NCBI RefSeq assembly: GCF_036237275.1
Contig: NZ_CP108352.1
Location: forward strand, 2,976,001 to 3,040,000
DNA from: Streptomyces sp. NBC_01353
Lineage (GTDB): Bacteria; Actinomycetota; Actinomycetes; Streptomycetales; Streptomycetaceae
Length of the DNA stretch: 64,000 bases
Reading direction: 5' to 3'
A program made the translations under genes and the position numbers. The notes beneath the pieces are model-generated. The model was not told where the DNA came from, did not search any database, and worked only from the letters and a program-made list of their open reading frames with translations. Position 1 is the stretch's first letter; each line of letters begins with the position of its first letter. This document shows, in pieces, positions 1 to 10,637 of the stretch.

Positions 1-965
1 ATGACGAGGACGCGGTCCCCGGCGCTCAGCAGGTCGTTCTTCAGCAGGTGGTCGAGGCCGTACAGCTGGTCGCAGGGGCCGAGGTGACCGATGGTCAGGC
101 CCAGTTCGTGCAGCGAGTTCCGCGGGGTGATGTCCAGGTGCCGTACGAAGCTCTCGCGGTGCAGGGTCCGGCCGACGAAGGGGGTCACCAGCCAGTCGAT
201 GCCGTCCGGTGCCACATCCGCCTCGTCGAGGGCGCGGCCGACGACGCTGCGGGTGCGCTCGACCGACCTGGTCTGCACGTCGCGAAGCGACACCTCGCCG
301 GTGGCGAGGAACTCGCGGGTCCTGCGGCGCATGTCCGGCTGCTCGCCGGGCGCGGTGCGGAAGGGCTCGGTGCCGCGGGAGAGGCCCTCCAGGACGGTGT
401 CGGTCTCGCTGACCAGGGACCGCAGGCGGAGCCGGCCGGTGTCGCGGGTGACCACGGCGGCCGCGGCGCCGTCGCCGAAGACCATGCCGGGCGAGGTGTA
501 CCAGCGGTTGCTGGGCGGCGCGAAGCGGTCCGCGAGGGTGATCAGGGCGGAGGGCACGTCGGGTCGGGCGATCAGGGTGGAGGCGGCGACGTCGAGCGAG
601 GCGAGCGAGCCGTTGGACCAGGCGGCGACGGTCATCGGCATGCTGTTGAGCGTCGGGCCGAGCAGTTCTCGGGCGATCCAGCAGGCGGCCGGCCACATGT
701 CGATGCCCTGGAAGTGGCCGTGGCTGTGCAGGACGAGGGAGTCCGGGTCGATCGTCGCGCCCTTCTCGCCGGCCTCCTTGATCGCCTGCCGGCCGGCGGT
801 GACGGCCATCTCCGGCGGCGCCTCGGCCGAGCGGGAGTAGCTGATCATGCCGGTGCTGGCGGCGGCGTCGGCCGAGTAGGAGCCGTCGGCCACCGCCTCG
901 TCCACCGGCACGGATTCACCGAGGGTGCCTCCGGTGCCGGCGATCCAGATGTTGTCGAAGCGCAT
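1..965 (-). CDS. KAS III-like acyltransferase (thiolase fold), C-terminus cut by window edge
   Basis: The reading frame starts at ATG 965 after a good AGGAAGGA ribosome site and stays open to base 1, so about 321 residues are visible and the C-terminus lies outside. It resembles beta-ketoacyl-ACP synthase III proteins. The nucleophile region reads AAWSNGSL, with Ser117 where FabH has Cys, and IGHLG places His294 where FabH has Asn. The segment matching the FabH HQAN loop reads VTPFVGRTL and has no His. Ser and His substitutions of this kind are known in KAS III relatives that form esters or select starter units (DpsC and CerJ types), so chain elongation is unlikely. It lies 77 bases downstream of the PhzE-type gene on the same strand and may be the last visible cistron of the benzoxazole operon or may open a second transcript. 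The family is secure; the substrate is unknown. Confidence 0.75.
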   Translation of the reverse strand, partial: MRFDNIWIAGTGGTLGESVPVDEAVADGSYSADAAASTGMISYSRSAEAPPEMAVTAGRQAIKEAGEKGATIDPDSLVLHSHGHFQGIDMWPAACWIARELLGPTLNSMPMTVAAWSNGSLASLDVAASTLIARPDVPSALITLADRFAPPSNRWYTSPGMVFGDGAAAAVVTRDTGRLRLRSLVSETDTVLEGLSRGTEPFRTAPGEQPDMRRRTREFLATGEVSLRDVQTRSVERTRSVVGRALDEADVAPDGIDWLVTPFVGRTLHRESFVRHLDITPRNSLHELGLTIGHLGPCDQLYGLDHLLKNDLLSAGDRVLV

Positions 966-1042
966 CGGACAGGTCCTTCCTGGGTGGGCGCGGTGGGCGG
1001 GCCGAGGCGGTACGGCCCGGACTTCTGTTACCGGTTACGACG

Positions 1043-2992
1043 TTATGCAGGTATCGCAGTGGGGACAACGGCCTCCCGATAAAGCTCCGTTACCTCTCCG
1101 AGCAGCCCGGAGAGGATCTCGGCGAGCAGCTCGCCGCCGCGCCGGGTCAGGACCGAGGCGGGGTGGAACTGCACCGAGGCGAACCCCTGACCGCGCAGGG
1201 CGTGCACCTCGCCCGTCTCCTCGCGGAACACCCGGACCTGCCCGGGACGGGCGGTGGGGCAGTCGATCAGATCCCGTTCGGCGTGGGCGGCGAAGGTGTT
1301 GTAGAAGCCGACGGGTTCGGTGCGGCCGAAGCACTCGATGTGCCGCTGGAGCCCCTGGGTGGGCAGCGGGTGCCGGACGAGCGGCAACCCGAGCAGGGTG
1401 CTCAGCACCTGGTGGCCCAGGCAGACGGAGAGGAACGGGATGCCCCGGTCGAGGAGTTCCGCGGTCACCTGCCGCATCCGCACGATCTTGGGATCGGCGG
1501 TGTCCCTCGGGTCGCCGGGCCCCGGCCCGACGATGACGAGGTCGTGCGCGTCGAGCCGGAAGTCCTCGTCGTAGCGCTTCACCACGATCCGCAGTCCCTG
1601 GGCCTCCAGCAGATGGCGGGCCATCGCCGTGAAGGTGTCCTCGGCGTCGATCACCAGGACACGCCGGCCGGCGAGGCCGGGCACCGGGCGGCTGCGCTCG
1701 GCGGGCGGCCTGAACCAGAAGTCGGCCAGCGGCTCGTTGCGGGCGGCCAGGGCACGGAGCACGTCGGGGTGGGCCTTGAGGGCGGCCGCCGCCCGGGCCT
1801 GTCCGGCCGGGGCGCCCGTCGGGGAGCGCAGCGCCTCGATGAGTCCGGCCGCCTTGGCCCGGGTCTCCGCGGCCTCGCCCGCCGGGTCGGAGTCGCGGAC
1901 GAGGGTGGCCCCGACCGGGATGCGGACCTGTCCGGCCGCGTCGATCTCCGCCGTACGGATGAGGATGGCCGAGTCCATGCTGCGGGCGCCGTGCTCGTCC
2001 CTGCCGATGAGCGCGGCGACGCCCGCGTAGTACCCGCGCCCCTCCGGCTCATGACGGCTGATCACCTCGCAGGCGCTCTCCAGCGGGCCGCCGGTGACGG
2101 TGGGCGCGAACAGGGTCTCGCGCAGGATGTCCCGTACGTCCAGGGAGCTGTGGCCCTCGATGAGGTACTCGGTGTGGGCGAGCCGGGCCATCTGCTTGAG
2201 GGCGGGGCCGGTGACCCGGCCGCCCAGGTCGCAGACCCGGCCCATCATCTTGAGCTCCTCGTCGAGCACCATGTACAGCTCGTTGGCCTCCTTGGGGTCG
2301 GCGAGGAAGTCGAGCAGTCCGGTCAGGTCGGGGCCGTCCGCCGGGTAGCGGTAGGTGCCGCTGATCGGGTTCATCACGACCTGGCCGGCGTCCAGGCTGA
2401 TGTGGCGCTCCGGGGAGGCGCCCACGAAGGTGCGGTCCCCCGTGTGGACGACGAACGTCCAGTAGCCTCCGGGGTCGCGGCCCGCGAGCCGGCGGAAGAA
2501 CGACAGCGCGGTCCGCGCCGACCAGTCGTCGATCCTCGCGGTGAAGGAGCGCTTGATGACGAAGTTGGCCCCGGCACCCCTCCCGATCTCCTCGGTGAGC
2601 ACACGGCGCACCCGGGCCGCGTACTCCTCGTCGTCGGCGTCGAAGGACCCCTCGTCCATCGCGATCGGCAGGTCGGGCAGCGCGGCGAGCACCTCGTCGA
2701 GCGGCAGCACCGCCTGGTCCTCGACGTCCATGGTGAGGAGCGGCGCCCCGTCGTCCGGGCAGGCGTAGCCCCGCTCTCGGATCTGCCGGTACGGCAGCAG
2801 CGCCAGGACCTCGTGCCGTGCGCCGCCCGGCGCCTCGGCGGCCAGCGGGATGTCGGCGATCAGGTCGCGCTCGGCGGTCGGGCCGACGATCAGGTCGATC
2901 CGGTCGGGCCCGGTGGCGCCGGGCCGGTGCAGCAGCGCGAACGGTGGTGGATCGGCGCCGAGCACCCGGTCGAGCAGGGGGTGGAGGCTCAT
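1043..2992 (-). CDS. PhzE-type 2-amino-2-deoxyisochorismate synthase (chorismate-binding plus glutaminase)
   Basis: This 649-residue protein has a TrpE-like chorismate-binding half (about 1-420) followed by a class I glutamine amidotransferase half (about 435-635), the layout and length of PhzE. It should convert chorismate plus glutamine to ADIC. The glutaminase Cys is Cys524 in SVCLGHQ and the catalytic His is His610. The usual HPE motif reads HPA here, so the third triad residue is Ala. The ATG at 2992 was chosen over the longer frame to 3268 because it overlaps the PhzD-type stop by four bases (ATGA) and begins where PhzE homologues begin. Followed here by an isochorismatase and an SDR instead of phenazine condensation genes, it most likely feeds 3-hydroxyanthranilate synthesis. 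Anthranilate synthase is the alternative, but PhzD next door argues for ADIC. Confidence 0.88.
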   Translation of the reverse strand: MSLHPLLDRVLGADPPPFALLHRPGATGPDRIDLIVGPTAERDLIADIPLAAEAPGGARHEVLALLPYRQIRERGYACPDDGAPLLTMDVEDQAVLPLDEVLAALPDLPIAMDEGSFDADDEEYAARVRRVLTEEIGRGAGANFVIKRSFTARIDDWSARTALSFFRRLAGRDPGGYWTFVVHTGDRTFVGASPERHISLDAGQVVMNPISGTYRYPADGPDLTGLLDFLADPKEANELYMVLDEELKMMGRVCDLGGRVTGPALKQMARLAHTEYLIEGHSSLDVRDILRETLFAPTVTGGPLESACEVISRHEPEGRGYYAGVAALIGRDEHGARSMDSAILIRTAEIDAAGQVRIPVGATLVRDSDPAGEAAETRAKAAGLIEALRSPTGAPAGQARAAAALKAHPDVLRALAARNEPLADFWFRPPAERSRPVPGLAGRRVLVIDAEDTFTAMARHLLEAQGLRIVVKRYDEDFRLDAHDLVIVGPGPGDPRDTADPKIVRMRQVTAELLDRGIPFLSVCLGHQVLSTLLGLPLVRHPLPTQGLQRHIECFGRTEPVGFYNTFAAHAERDLIDCPTARPGQVRVFREETGEVHALRGQGFASVQFHPASVLTRRGGELLAEILSGLLGEVTELYREAVVPTAIPA

Positions 2993-3651
2993 CGCGCCCC
3001 TCCGTCCAGCGCGGCCAGGACCGCACGGGTGGAGACGGTGACCGAGCAGCGGGAGGAGACGTACTCCAGCGTCTCGCGATGCCGCTCGGCGGAGAAGTCG
3101 GCGACCGCGTCGCCCACCACGAAGGTCTGGATGTCGTGGGAGAAGCCCTCGTGGGCGGTCATCAGGATGCCGACGTGTGCGTAGACGCCGCAGATCACCA
3201 GCTGGTCGCGGCCGGTGTCGCGCAGCAGGGCGAGCAGATCGGTACGGCAGAAGGCGCTGGGCCGCCACTTGGTGAACACGCGGTCGCCGGGGGCGGGCGC
3301 GATCCGGTCCGGGATGGCCCGGTGGTCCGGGTCGGCGCTCATCCCGGCGCCCCAGAAGTCCTTGAGCAGTCCGCGCTGTTCCTCCGTCATCCCGCCGGGC
3401 TGGGCGGTGTAGACCACCGGCGCGCCGACCGCCGCGAAGGCCCCGCGCAGCGCCTCGGTGTGGTCCATCAGATCGGTCAGCGGCTGACGGCCCTCGTCCG
3501 GGCCGCCGTGGCCGAAGGGGCTCAGGAAGTAGTTCTGCAGGTCGTGGACGAGCAGGACCGCGCGGTCGGGGTCGACCGTCCAGGGCGCGGTGTTGCGCGG
3601 CAGCTCGTCCTCGGCCGGCATGGGATAGGAGTCGATCAGAGGAATGGCCAT
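2989..3651 (-). CDS. PhzD-type isochorismatase (ADIC to DHHA)
   Basis: A 220-residue stand-alone isochorismatase-fold hydrolase. The catalytic Asp is Asp37 in LLVHDLQ, and Lys128 in FTKWRPSAF is the second conserved residue. ICGVYAHVG marks the PhzD/EntB branch, which lacks the nucleophilic Cys of other cysteine hydrolases of this fold. Unlike EntB it has no carrier-protein extension; the carrier is a separate gene (6012-6302). Expected reaction: hydrolysis of the vinyl ether of ADIC, releasing pyruvate and trans-2,3-dihydro-3-hydroxyanthranilate. It is translationally coupled to the PhzE-type gene by an ATGA overlap and lies 49 bases after the SDR gene. Confidence 0.9.
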   Translation of the reverse strand: MAIPLIDSYPMPAEDELPRNTAPWTVDPDRAVLLVHDLQNYFLSPFGHGGPDEGRQPLTDLMDHTEALRGAFAAVGAPVVYTAQPGGMTEEQRGLLKDFWGAGMSADPDHRAIPDRIAPAPGDRVFTKWRPSAFCRTDLLALLRDTGRDQLVICGVYAHVGILMTAHEGFSHDIQTFVVGDAVADFSAERHRETLEYVSSRCSVTVSTRAVLAALDGGAR

Positions 3652-3700
3652 CGTGGCTCCAGGGATAAGAGGAGGAGGAACGGGAACAAGGGCGCGCGGT

Positions 3701-4471
3701 TCAGACGCCGAGCGCGGCGCCGCCGTCCACCGTCAGACCGTGCAGGGTGATGTGCGAGGCCCGGTCGGAGAGCAGGAACAGCACGGCGTGCGCGATGTCC
3801 TCGGGTTGGGCGAGCTTGCCGAGCGGAATGCCCAGGCGGTACGTGCCGGGCGAGCCCTCGACGGAGGGGCGGGCCGCGTCGCCGTCGGCGTACATCGCGG
3901 TGAGCATCGGTGTCTCGGTGGAGCCGGGCGCGACCACGTTGCAGCGGATGCCGTGCCTGGCCAGTTCGAGCCCCAGCGTCTTGGTGAAGCTGGTGGCGGC
4001 GGCCTTGGAGGCCGCGTAGGCCGCCATGTTCCAGCGCGGGATGCCCGCCGCGTTCGAGGCGACCGTGACGATCGCCCCGGACCGGCGCGGCACCATCCGG
4101 TTGGCGACCGCGCGGCTGACGTGGAAGACACCGGTGGCGTTGACGGCGAAGGTGGTGTCCCAGTCCTCGTCGCTGTAGTCCGCGACCTCGCCGGTACGCA
4201 GCACACCGGCGGCGTTCACCAGATGGTCGAGGGGCCCCAGTTCACGCTCCGTACGGTCGACGGCGGCGTCCACCTCTCCGCTGGAGCGCACGTCCACGCC
4301 CAGCGCCAGGACGGACGCGCCCGCGGTCTTCAGCTCCTTCGTCAGCGGTTCCAGGGCGAGCGGATCGGCGTCGAGCAGCGCGACGCGCACGCCCTCCGCG
4401 GCCAGGGCCCGGGCGACGGCCGCCCCGATTCCGCCCGCCGCCCCGGTGACCAGGGCCGTCTTCGTGTTCAT
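3701..4471 (-). CDS. SDR dehydrogenase, probable DHHA to 3-hydroxyanthranilate
   Basis: A classical short-chain dehydrogenase of 256 residues. The nucleotide-binding motif TGAAGGIG spans about 9-16, the NAAG motif follows near residue 90, and the catalytic pair is Tyr152/Lys156 in YAASK. It is closest in character to EntA/DhbA, which oxidise dihydrodihydroxybenzoate. With a PhzD-type enzyme as neighbour, the logical substrate is trans-2,3-dihydro-3-hydroxyanthranilate, giving aromatic 3-hydroxyanthranilate with NAD reduction. The start overlaps the amidohydrolase stop (ATGA). The substrate is inferred from context. Confidence 0.85.
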   Translation of the reverse strand: MNTKTALVTGAAGGIGAAVARALAAEGVRVALLDADPLALEPLTKELKTAGASVLALGVDVRSSGEVDAAVDRTERELGPLDHLVNAAGVLRTGEVADYSDEDWDTTFAVNATGVFHVSRAVANRMVPRRSGAIVTVASNAAGIPRWNMAAYAASKAAATSFTKTLGLELARHGIRCNVVAPGSTETPMLTAMYADGDAARPSVEGSPGTYRLGIPLGKLAQPEDIAHAVLFLLSDRASHITLHGLTVDGGAALGV

Positions 4472-6012
4472 CGCCGTTCCTTCCGGTCGGTGGGGAGGGA
4501 GACCAGGCCGGCCTTGGCGAGCCGGCGGACCGCGAGCGTCTCGGTGCGCTGCCGCAACCGGGCGGCGACCGCGTCGGCGTCGACCCCCAGGCAGCGGACG
4601 GTGAAGGAGCTCAGCGCCTCCAGGTAGTCGGCCTCCAGGACCTCCTCGTCCAGGCCGGTGGACCGGCCGTCCTCGATCAGGACCCGGCCGGCGACGATCA
4701 CGGTGTCCACGTCCATGGAGCCGCCCAGGGCGAGGAAGCCCTCCAGCGGGCGGGGGTTGAGGAGGTAGCGCCAGTCGTCGGCCTTCACCAGCAGCAGGTC
4801 GGCCTGCTTGCCCGGTTCGAGGCTGCCGATCCGCTCGCCCTGGTCGAGCCCTCGGGCGGGCAGTCGGGTCGCCATCGCCAGCGCGTCGGTGGGCAGCACC
4901 TCGGTGGGGTCGGCGTACATCTCGTTGTAGATCTGCCACGCCACCCGCATGGACTCGGCCATCCCGCCGATCGGCATGGCGGCGCCGTCGGTGGAGAGCG
5001 AGACGTCGAGTCCGGCCCGGCGGAACTCCGGGAACAGCCGGGTCTCGGTGAGGGAGGCCTCCCCCGCGGGCCCGTACTTGGCCGGCGAGTGGCTGATGTG
5101 CGCGCCCGCTCCGATCAGCAGCGCCCGTTCGCCCGCGTCGGCGAAGGCGCAGTGCACCGCCATGAACCGGTCGGAGAGCAGCCCGAGGTCGGCGAACCGC
5201 CGCACCGGGGTGGAGCCGTGGTACGCGAGCATCACGTCGGCCTCGTTGCGCAGCGCGCCGACGTGGGCGGCGAAAGGAACGTCGAAGCGGGCCACCAACT
5301 CGGCGAATCCGGCGCCGAGTTCGTCGGTCATGTTGGTGCCGTAGACGGCGGTCGGCCAGGCCCGGACGAGCCCCTCGGGGTCGTTCGCGCAGTCGATCAG
5401 GAGCTTCTCGATGCGCTGGAGTTCGTCGTCGGCGTCGCGGGTGCGGCGGAAGCGGGTGTCCCCGGGGGCGCACACGGCGTCCGAGGCCCAGGTGCTCACC
5501 GTGAGGCGCATCCCGAGGTCGCGGGCGGCGCGGGCGAGCGCCTCCGGCTTGTTGAGGGAGCCGACGTCGCCCAGGGCGGTCACGCCGGAGCGCAGCTGGG
5601 TCCACATCGAGTACCGGGCGATGGCGAGCGCCTCGTCGGGCGTGAGGCGGTCCACCTGTCCGTGGAAGGAGTCGAAGATGACGGAGATCTGCGGGACGTC
5701 GCCGCCGAGCGCCATGAACACGGGCTTGTCGTCGCGGTCGGAGGCGTCACGCAGCGCACCCTTGAAGGGGAAGCGCATCGCGAACATCTCGTGCCAGTGC
5801 GGGTTGACGAAGCCGGGCAGGATCATCCGGCCCCGGGCGTCGATGGTCCGCAGCGCGGCGCGCTGTTCGGGCCGGACGAAGGCCTCGACCTCGGCGACCG
5901 GGCCGACCGCGATCACCACGCCGTCCTCGGCGAGGACAGCGCCGTCGGGGACGACGTTGTCGCCGGCGTCCGCCGGGTAGAGGCAGCCGCCCTTGACCAG
6001 CAGGGCGCTCAT
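4468..6012 (-). CDS. Amidohydrolase-superfamily protein, probable benzoxazole cyclase
   Basis: A 514-residue member of the metal-dependent amidohydrolase family (TrzA/AtzA/SsnA branch). Metal-ligand motifs are visible in order: His72/His74 in NPHWH, the His of AAHVGAL, the His of AVHCAF and the Asp of LSTDGAAM, with a beta-sandwich around the barrel. In benzoxazole clusters (nataxazole, A33853, caboxamycin) an enzyme of this family closes the oxazole ring from an aryl ester/amide intermediate instead of hydrolysing an amide, and the gene set here argues for that role. The start used is ATG 6012, which shares one base with the carrier-protein stop (TGATG); an in-frame GTG precedes it directly. 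A hydrolase acting on an unrelated substrate is possible but unlikely in this operon. Confidence 0.8.
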   Translation of the reverse strand: MSALLVKGGCLYPADAGDNVVPDGAVLAEDGVVIAVGPVAEVEAFVRPEQRAALRTIDARGRMILPGFVNPHWHEMFAMRFPFKGALRDASDRDDKPVFMALGGDVPQISVIFDSFHGQVDRLTPDEALAIARYSMWTQLRSGVTALGDVGSLNKPEALARAARDLGMRLTVSTWASDAVCAPGDTRFRRTRDADDELQRIEKLLIDCANDPEGLVRAWPTAVYGTNMTDELGAGFAELVARFDVPFAAHVGALRNEADVMLAYHGSTPVRRFADLGLLSDRFMAVHCAFADAGERALLIGAGAHISHSPAKYGPAGEASLTETRLFPEFRRAGLDVSLSTDGAAMPIGGMAESMRVAWQIYNEMYADPTEVLPTDALAMATRLPARGLDQGERIGSLEPGKQADLLLVKADDWRYLLNPRPLEGFLALGGSMDVDTVIVAGRVLIEDGRSTGLDEEVLEADYLEALSSFTVRCLGVDADAVAARLRQRTETLAVRRLAKAGLVSLPTDRKERR

Positions 6013-6302
6013 CACGCCACCTCCGCGGTCCGGGCGTTCCAGGCGGCGGTGAGGTGGCGGTGCCAGTCGTCGAGGGTGGGGGCGGCGGCGAGTTCGGCGA
6101 ACTCGGCGGGCAGGCCCTGCCTGCGCCAGCGGGTGACGAGGCGCATCATCTCCAGTGAGCCGAGTCCGAGGTGGACGAGATGGGCGTCACCAGGGATGGC
6201 GTCGGGCTGTGCACCGAGGACGGCGGCCACCTCCTGGCGGAGTTCGACGGCGGAGAGCGGTGAGGTGCGCGGTGCGGTACGTGCGGCACGTATGCCGGCC
6301 AT
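6012..6302 (-). CDS. Free-standing aryl/acyl carrier protein
   Basis: A 96-residue protein with one carrier-protein domain. The 4-prime-phosphopantetheine attachment site is Ser49 in HLGLGSLEMM, where the aryl-carrier pattern LGxxS is clear. It resembles the ArCP tail of EntB/DhbB, here encoded separately because the isochorismatase is a stand-alone PhzD type. It should accept an activated aryl acid from the ligase encoded 6 bases upstream and present it to a KAS III-like acyltransferase. Its short, Arg/Thr-rich first 15 residues are not conserved, so the exact start is less certain. Confidence 0.85.
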   Translation of the reverse strand: MAGIRAARTAPRTSPLSAVELRQEVAAVLGAQPDAIPGDAHLVHLGLGSLEMMRLVTRWRRQGLPAEFAELAAAPTLDDWHRHLTAAWNARTAEVA

Positions 6303-6308
6303 GGCGGT

Positions 6309-8062
<1,754 letters not shown>

Positions 8063-8063
<1 letters not shown>

Positions 8064-9151
8064 CACTGGTCCTCCTCCTGAGGTGCGGTGCCGTGGTCGG
8101 TGCCGGCGGCCGGCAGATAGGGCGCGGTGATCTCGACGACCGCGCAGGCGACCTCCATGCCGGGGCCCGCCGCGAGCAGCAGCACGCGGTCGCCGGGGGC
8201 GACCTCGCCCCGCGTCCAGAGACGTTCGAGCCCGATGAACGGGTCGGCGGCGCCGACGTGGCCGATGTGTCGGGTGAACTCCCAGGTGCCGTGGGCGGCT
8301 TCGACGTCCAGCGGGTCGAGGTAGATGGTGTGCAGGGCGCCGTCGGAGTAGCCGGTGTGGCAGATCCGCGCCACCTTCTCCAGGTCGGTGTCGGCGTCCA
8401 CCAGGGCGCGGTCCACCGCCTCGGCGACCACGTCGCCGAGGTGCACCTTCGGCGGCGCCGCGCCCTCGGCCCACCGCCGGCGCCAGTGGTCGCTGCGCTC
8501 CTCGAAGTTGAGCGAGCGGCCGACGGTGATGCCGGGCGGGAAGAGCTCTTCTCCGCCGCGGTGCAGCTCCTCCATCGACGGGGCGGAGACCGAGCCGACC
8601 GACAGCAGCCGGGCGAAGCCGTCCCGCCGGGAGACCACGGCGGCCGCGCCGCCGTCGGCGAGGAGGAACAACCGGGAGGAGTTCCAGCGGTCCACCAGGG
8701 GTGCGGAGAAGTTGTCGGCCGCGGTGAGCAGGACGGCGTCCTTGCCGTCGTCGGCGGTCAGCCGGTGGGCGGCCATCTCCAGGGCGGTCAGCATGCCGAG
8801 GCAGCCGGGGCCGACCTGGGCCGCGCCGACCGGCCGGTCCAGGGTGCGGTGCAGGACGTAGTGCGGGGCGGACCAGCCGTCGGGTCCCTGGTGGTAGGTG
8901 GCGCAGTGCAGCAGCGCGCCGTAGTCGTCGGGGGTGAGCCCGGTCCGGCCCGCCCTGCGCAGCGCGGTGCGGGCGGCCCGTACGGCCATCTCGGGGGCCG
9001 GGAGCTCCCCGGCCACGCGGACGGCGAGCATCCCGGACGCCTTGCGGTCGGCCTCCTCGTACCAGCCGTGGCCCACCGCGTCGGCGGTCGTCACCTCGTC
9101 CGGCAGCCAGCTGCCGACTCCGGCGAGGTAGAGCTCGGCGGCGACCCTCAT
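8063..9151 (-). CDS. KAS III-like acyltransferase, probable ester/amide-forming enzyme of the benzoxazole operon
   Basis: A 362-residue thiolase-fold protein. The nucleophile is Cys117 in VGPGCLGM, the mid-protein His is His265 in ICHTGYSD, and the usual Asn position carries His298 in IGHVGAAD. The Cys-His-His set departs from the FabH Cys-His-Asn triad and suggests acyl transfer to a hydroxyl or amine instead of decarboxylative condensation. A33853 and nataxazole clusters also encode a KAS III-like protein beside the aryl ligase and amidohydrolase, where it joins two aryl units. It is coupled on both sides (ATGA to the salicylate synthase, TGATG to the ligase). The left-edge KAS III has a different active site, so the two are not redundant copies. 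Confidence 0.82.
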
Positions 9152-10506
9152 CGCGTACCGCCCGCGCCCGCCCCCGCGCCGGCCGGCACCAGGAAGCGCG
9201 CGACGCTGTCGAGCTTCTCGCAGGTCTCCTCGAACTCGCGCTCCGGCGTGGAGTGTCCGACGATGCCCGCGCCGGCCCGCAGCCAGGTGCGCCCGTCCTT
9301 GCGGTAGGCGCTGCGCAGCACCAGGGCCGCGTCCATCGCCCCGGTGTGGTCGACGGTGAGGACCGCGCCGCTGTAGAGGCCGCGGGACTCCGGCTCGTGC
9401 CGGCGTATGGAGTCGTACGCGGCCGACTTCGGCACCCCGGAGGCGGTGACGGCGGGGAAGACGGCGCCGAAGGCGTCCCAGGCCTCCCGGCCGGGGGCGA
9501 GCTTGCCGGCGACGCGGGAGGCGAGGTGCTGGACGCTGCCGCGCTCGCGGATGGCCATGAACTCAGGCACCTCGACCGAGCCCTCGACACAGACGTCGAC
9601 CAGTTCGTCGGCGCCGACCTTGACCGAGATGGCGTGCTCGTAGACCTCCTTGGGGGAGCCGAACAGGTCCGCGCGCAGGCCCTCGTCGGTGAGCAGGTCG
9701 CCGGTGAGGGCGCGGGTGCCGGCCAGCGGCTGGCTGACGACCCGGCCGTCCTCGGAGACCTGGACGACGATCTCCGGGCTGAAGCCGATGGCCTCGGTGC
9801 CGCCCAGGTTGAGCATGAAGGAGCGGGCGGGGTTGTTGCCGCGGCGGCCGGCCACGTAGGTGCCGGTCAGGTCGACGTCGTCGTCGACCTCGACGACGCG
9901 GGAGAGGATCACCTTGTGCAGCTGTCCGGCGTTGATCTCGTCGACGGCGAGCCTCACCGCCTCGCGGTACTGGGCGCCGCCGGTGGCGTGCACGTCCAGC
10001 GGGCGGGGCTGCCCGTCCAGGGCCGGGCCGGGGTTGGCGACGGTGGTGAGGAGCGCGTCGAGGGTGGCCTGGTCGGAGGCGCGCAGCAGGGCGTGACCGG
10101 CCTCGAAGCGGACCTCGGCGCGCGGCACGACGAGGTGCATCAGCCGGCCGTCGCCGATTCCGTCCAGGTTGCCGTCCTTGGCGTAGGAGAGCTCGAAGGT
10201 GGCCCAGCCGTAGGCCCGCCAGTACGGCACGGTGACGGTGTCGAGCAGCTCGGACACCAGGCGCAGGGGCTGGTCGTTCCAGGCGCGGAAGGTGTCCGGG
10301 ACGTCCTCCTGGGTCAGCCGGGCGCCGGAGCGGTCCAGCGTCAGCTCGGCGCGGACGCCGCCCGCGTAGGACCAGCTGCCACCGTTCTCGTAGACGACGT
10401 ACGACTCGTGCAGACCCGAGTCGGCGAGGCGGGCCGCGACCAGCAGCGGGTCCTCGGTGAGCTGGAGCTGGGTCTCGAAGTAGTGGCGCGAGGCGATGGG
10501 GCTCAT
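9148..10506 (-). CDS. Salicylate synthase (MbtI/Irp9-type)
   Basis: A 452-residue chorismate-utilising enzyme with the length and motifs of bifunctional isochorismate synthase-pyruvate lyases such as MbtI, YbtS and Irp9. HKVILSR carries the catalytic Lys region, IGFSPEIVV and SVKVGADEL follow, and the C-terminal GAGIVGHS and EFEETCEKL segments bind Mg and chorismate. Expected product: salicylate plus pyruvate. It is the first gene of the operon and has a GGAGGAGG-like ribosome site directly upstream of ATG 10506. A 29-base inverted repeat lies in its leader. The gene supplies one aryl unit of the proposed benzoxazole. A plain isochorismate synthase is the alternative. Confidence 0.88.
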   Translation of the reverse strand: MSPIASRHYFETQLQLTEDPLLVAARLADSGLHESYVVYENGGSWSYAGGVRAELTLDRSGARLTQEDVPDTFRAWNDQPLRLVSELLDTVTVPYWRAYGWATFELSYAKDGNLDGIGDGRLMHLVVPRAEVRFEAGHALLRASDQATLDALLTTVANPGPALDGQPRPLDVHATGGAQYREAVRLAVDEINAGQLHKVILSRVVEVDDDVDLTGTYVAGRRGNNPARSFMLNLGGTEAIGFSPEIVVQVSEDGRVVSQPLAGTRALTGDLLTDEGLRADLFGSPKEVYEHAISVKVGADELVDVCVEGSVEVPEFMAIRERGSVQHLASRVAGKLAPGREAWDAFGAVFPAVTASGVPKSAAYDSIRRHEPESRGLYSGAVLTVDHTGAMDAALVLRSAYRKDGRTWLRAGAGIVGHSTPEREFEETCEKLDSVARFLVPAGAGAGAGGTR

Positions 10507-10529
10507 CTGAAGGTTCCTCCTCCGTAGCT

Positions 10530-10558
10530 GTTACCTCCAAAAACGATACGGAGGTAAC
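10530..10558. promoter_or_regulatory. Perfect 9-bp inverted repeat in front of the benzoxazole operon
   Basis: GTTACCTCC and GGAGGTAAC form perfect arms separated by 11 A/T-richer bases, 24 bases upstream of the salicylate synthase start and 80 bases upstream of the divergent ATP-grasp gene. Size and placement fit a repressor operator, though an mRNA hairpin covering the leader is also possible. The half-site GGTAAC recurs in the gap between the PhzE-type gene and the left-edge KAS III gene (about 1028-1037). No regulator gene for the cluster is visible in the window. Confidence 0.5.
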
Positions 10559-10637
10559 GGCCGCCGCCCCAGGGCCCGTTGATTAGCCCTTCTGATCGGA
10601 GTGCGAACCCTCGCCCGACCTCTGCTTGGATGCCTCC

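Noticed and set aside
1021-1050. Second full copy of the GTTACC operator before the left-edge KAS III gene
   Set aside because: Only half-sites (GTAACC/GGTAAC) are present and not as an inverted pair; part of the apparent similarity is the coding end of the PhzE-type gene.
1163-3184. Long plus-strand open frame (673 codons) opposite the PhzE/PhzD-type genes
   Set aside because: It is the antisense shadow of high-GC coding sequence; composition is Gly/Arg/Val-rich with no domain pattern, and the minus-strand proteins are unmistakable.
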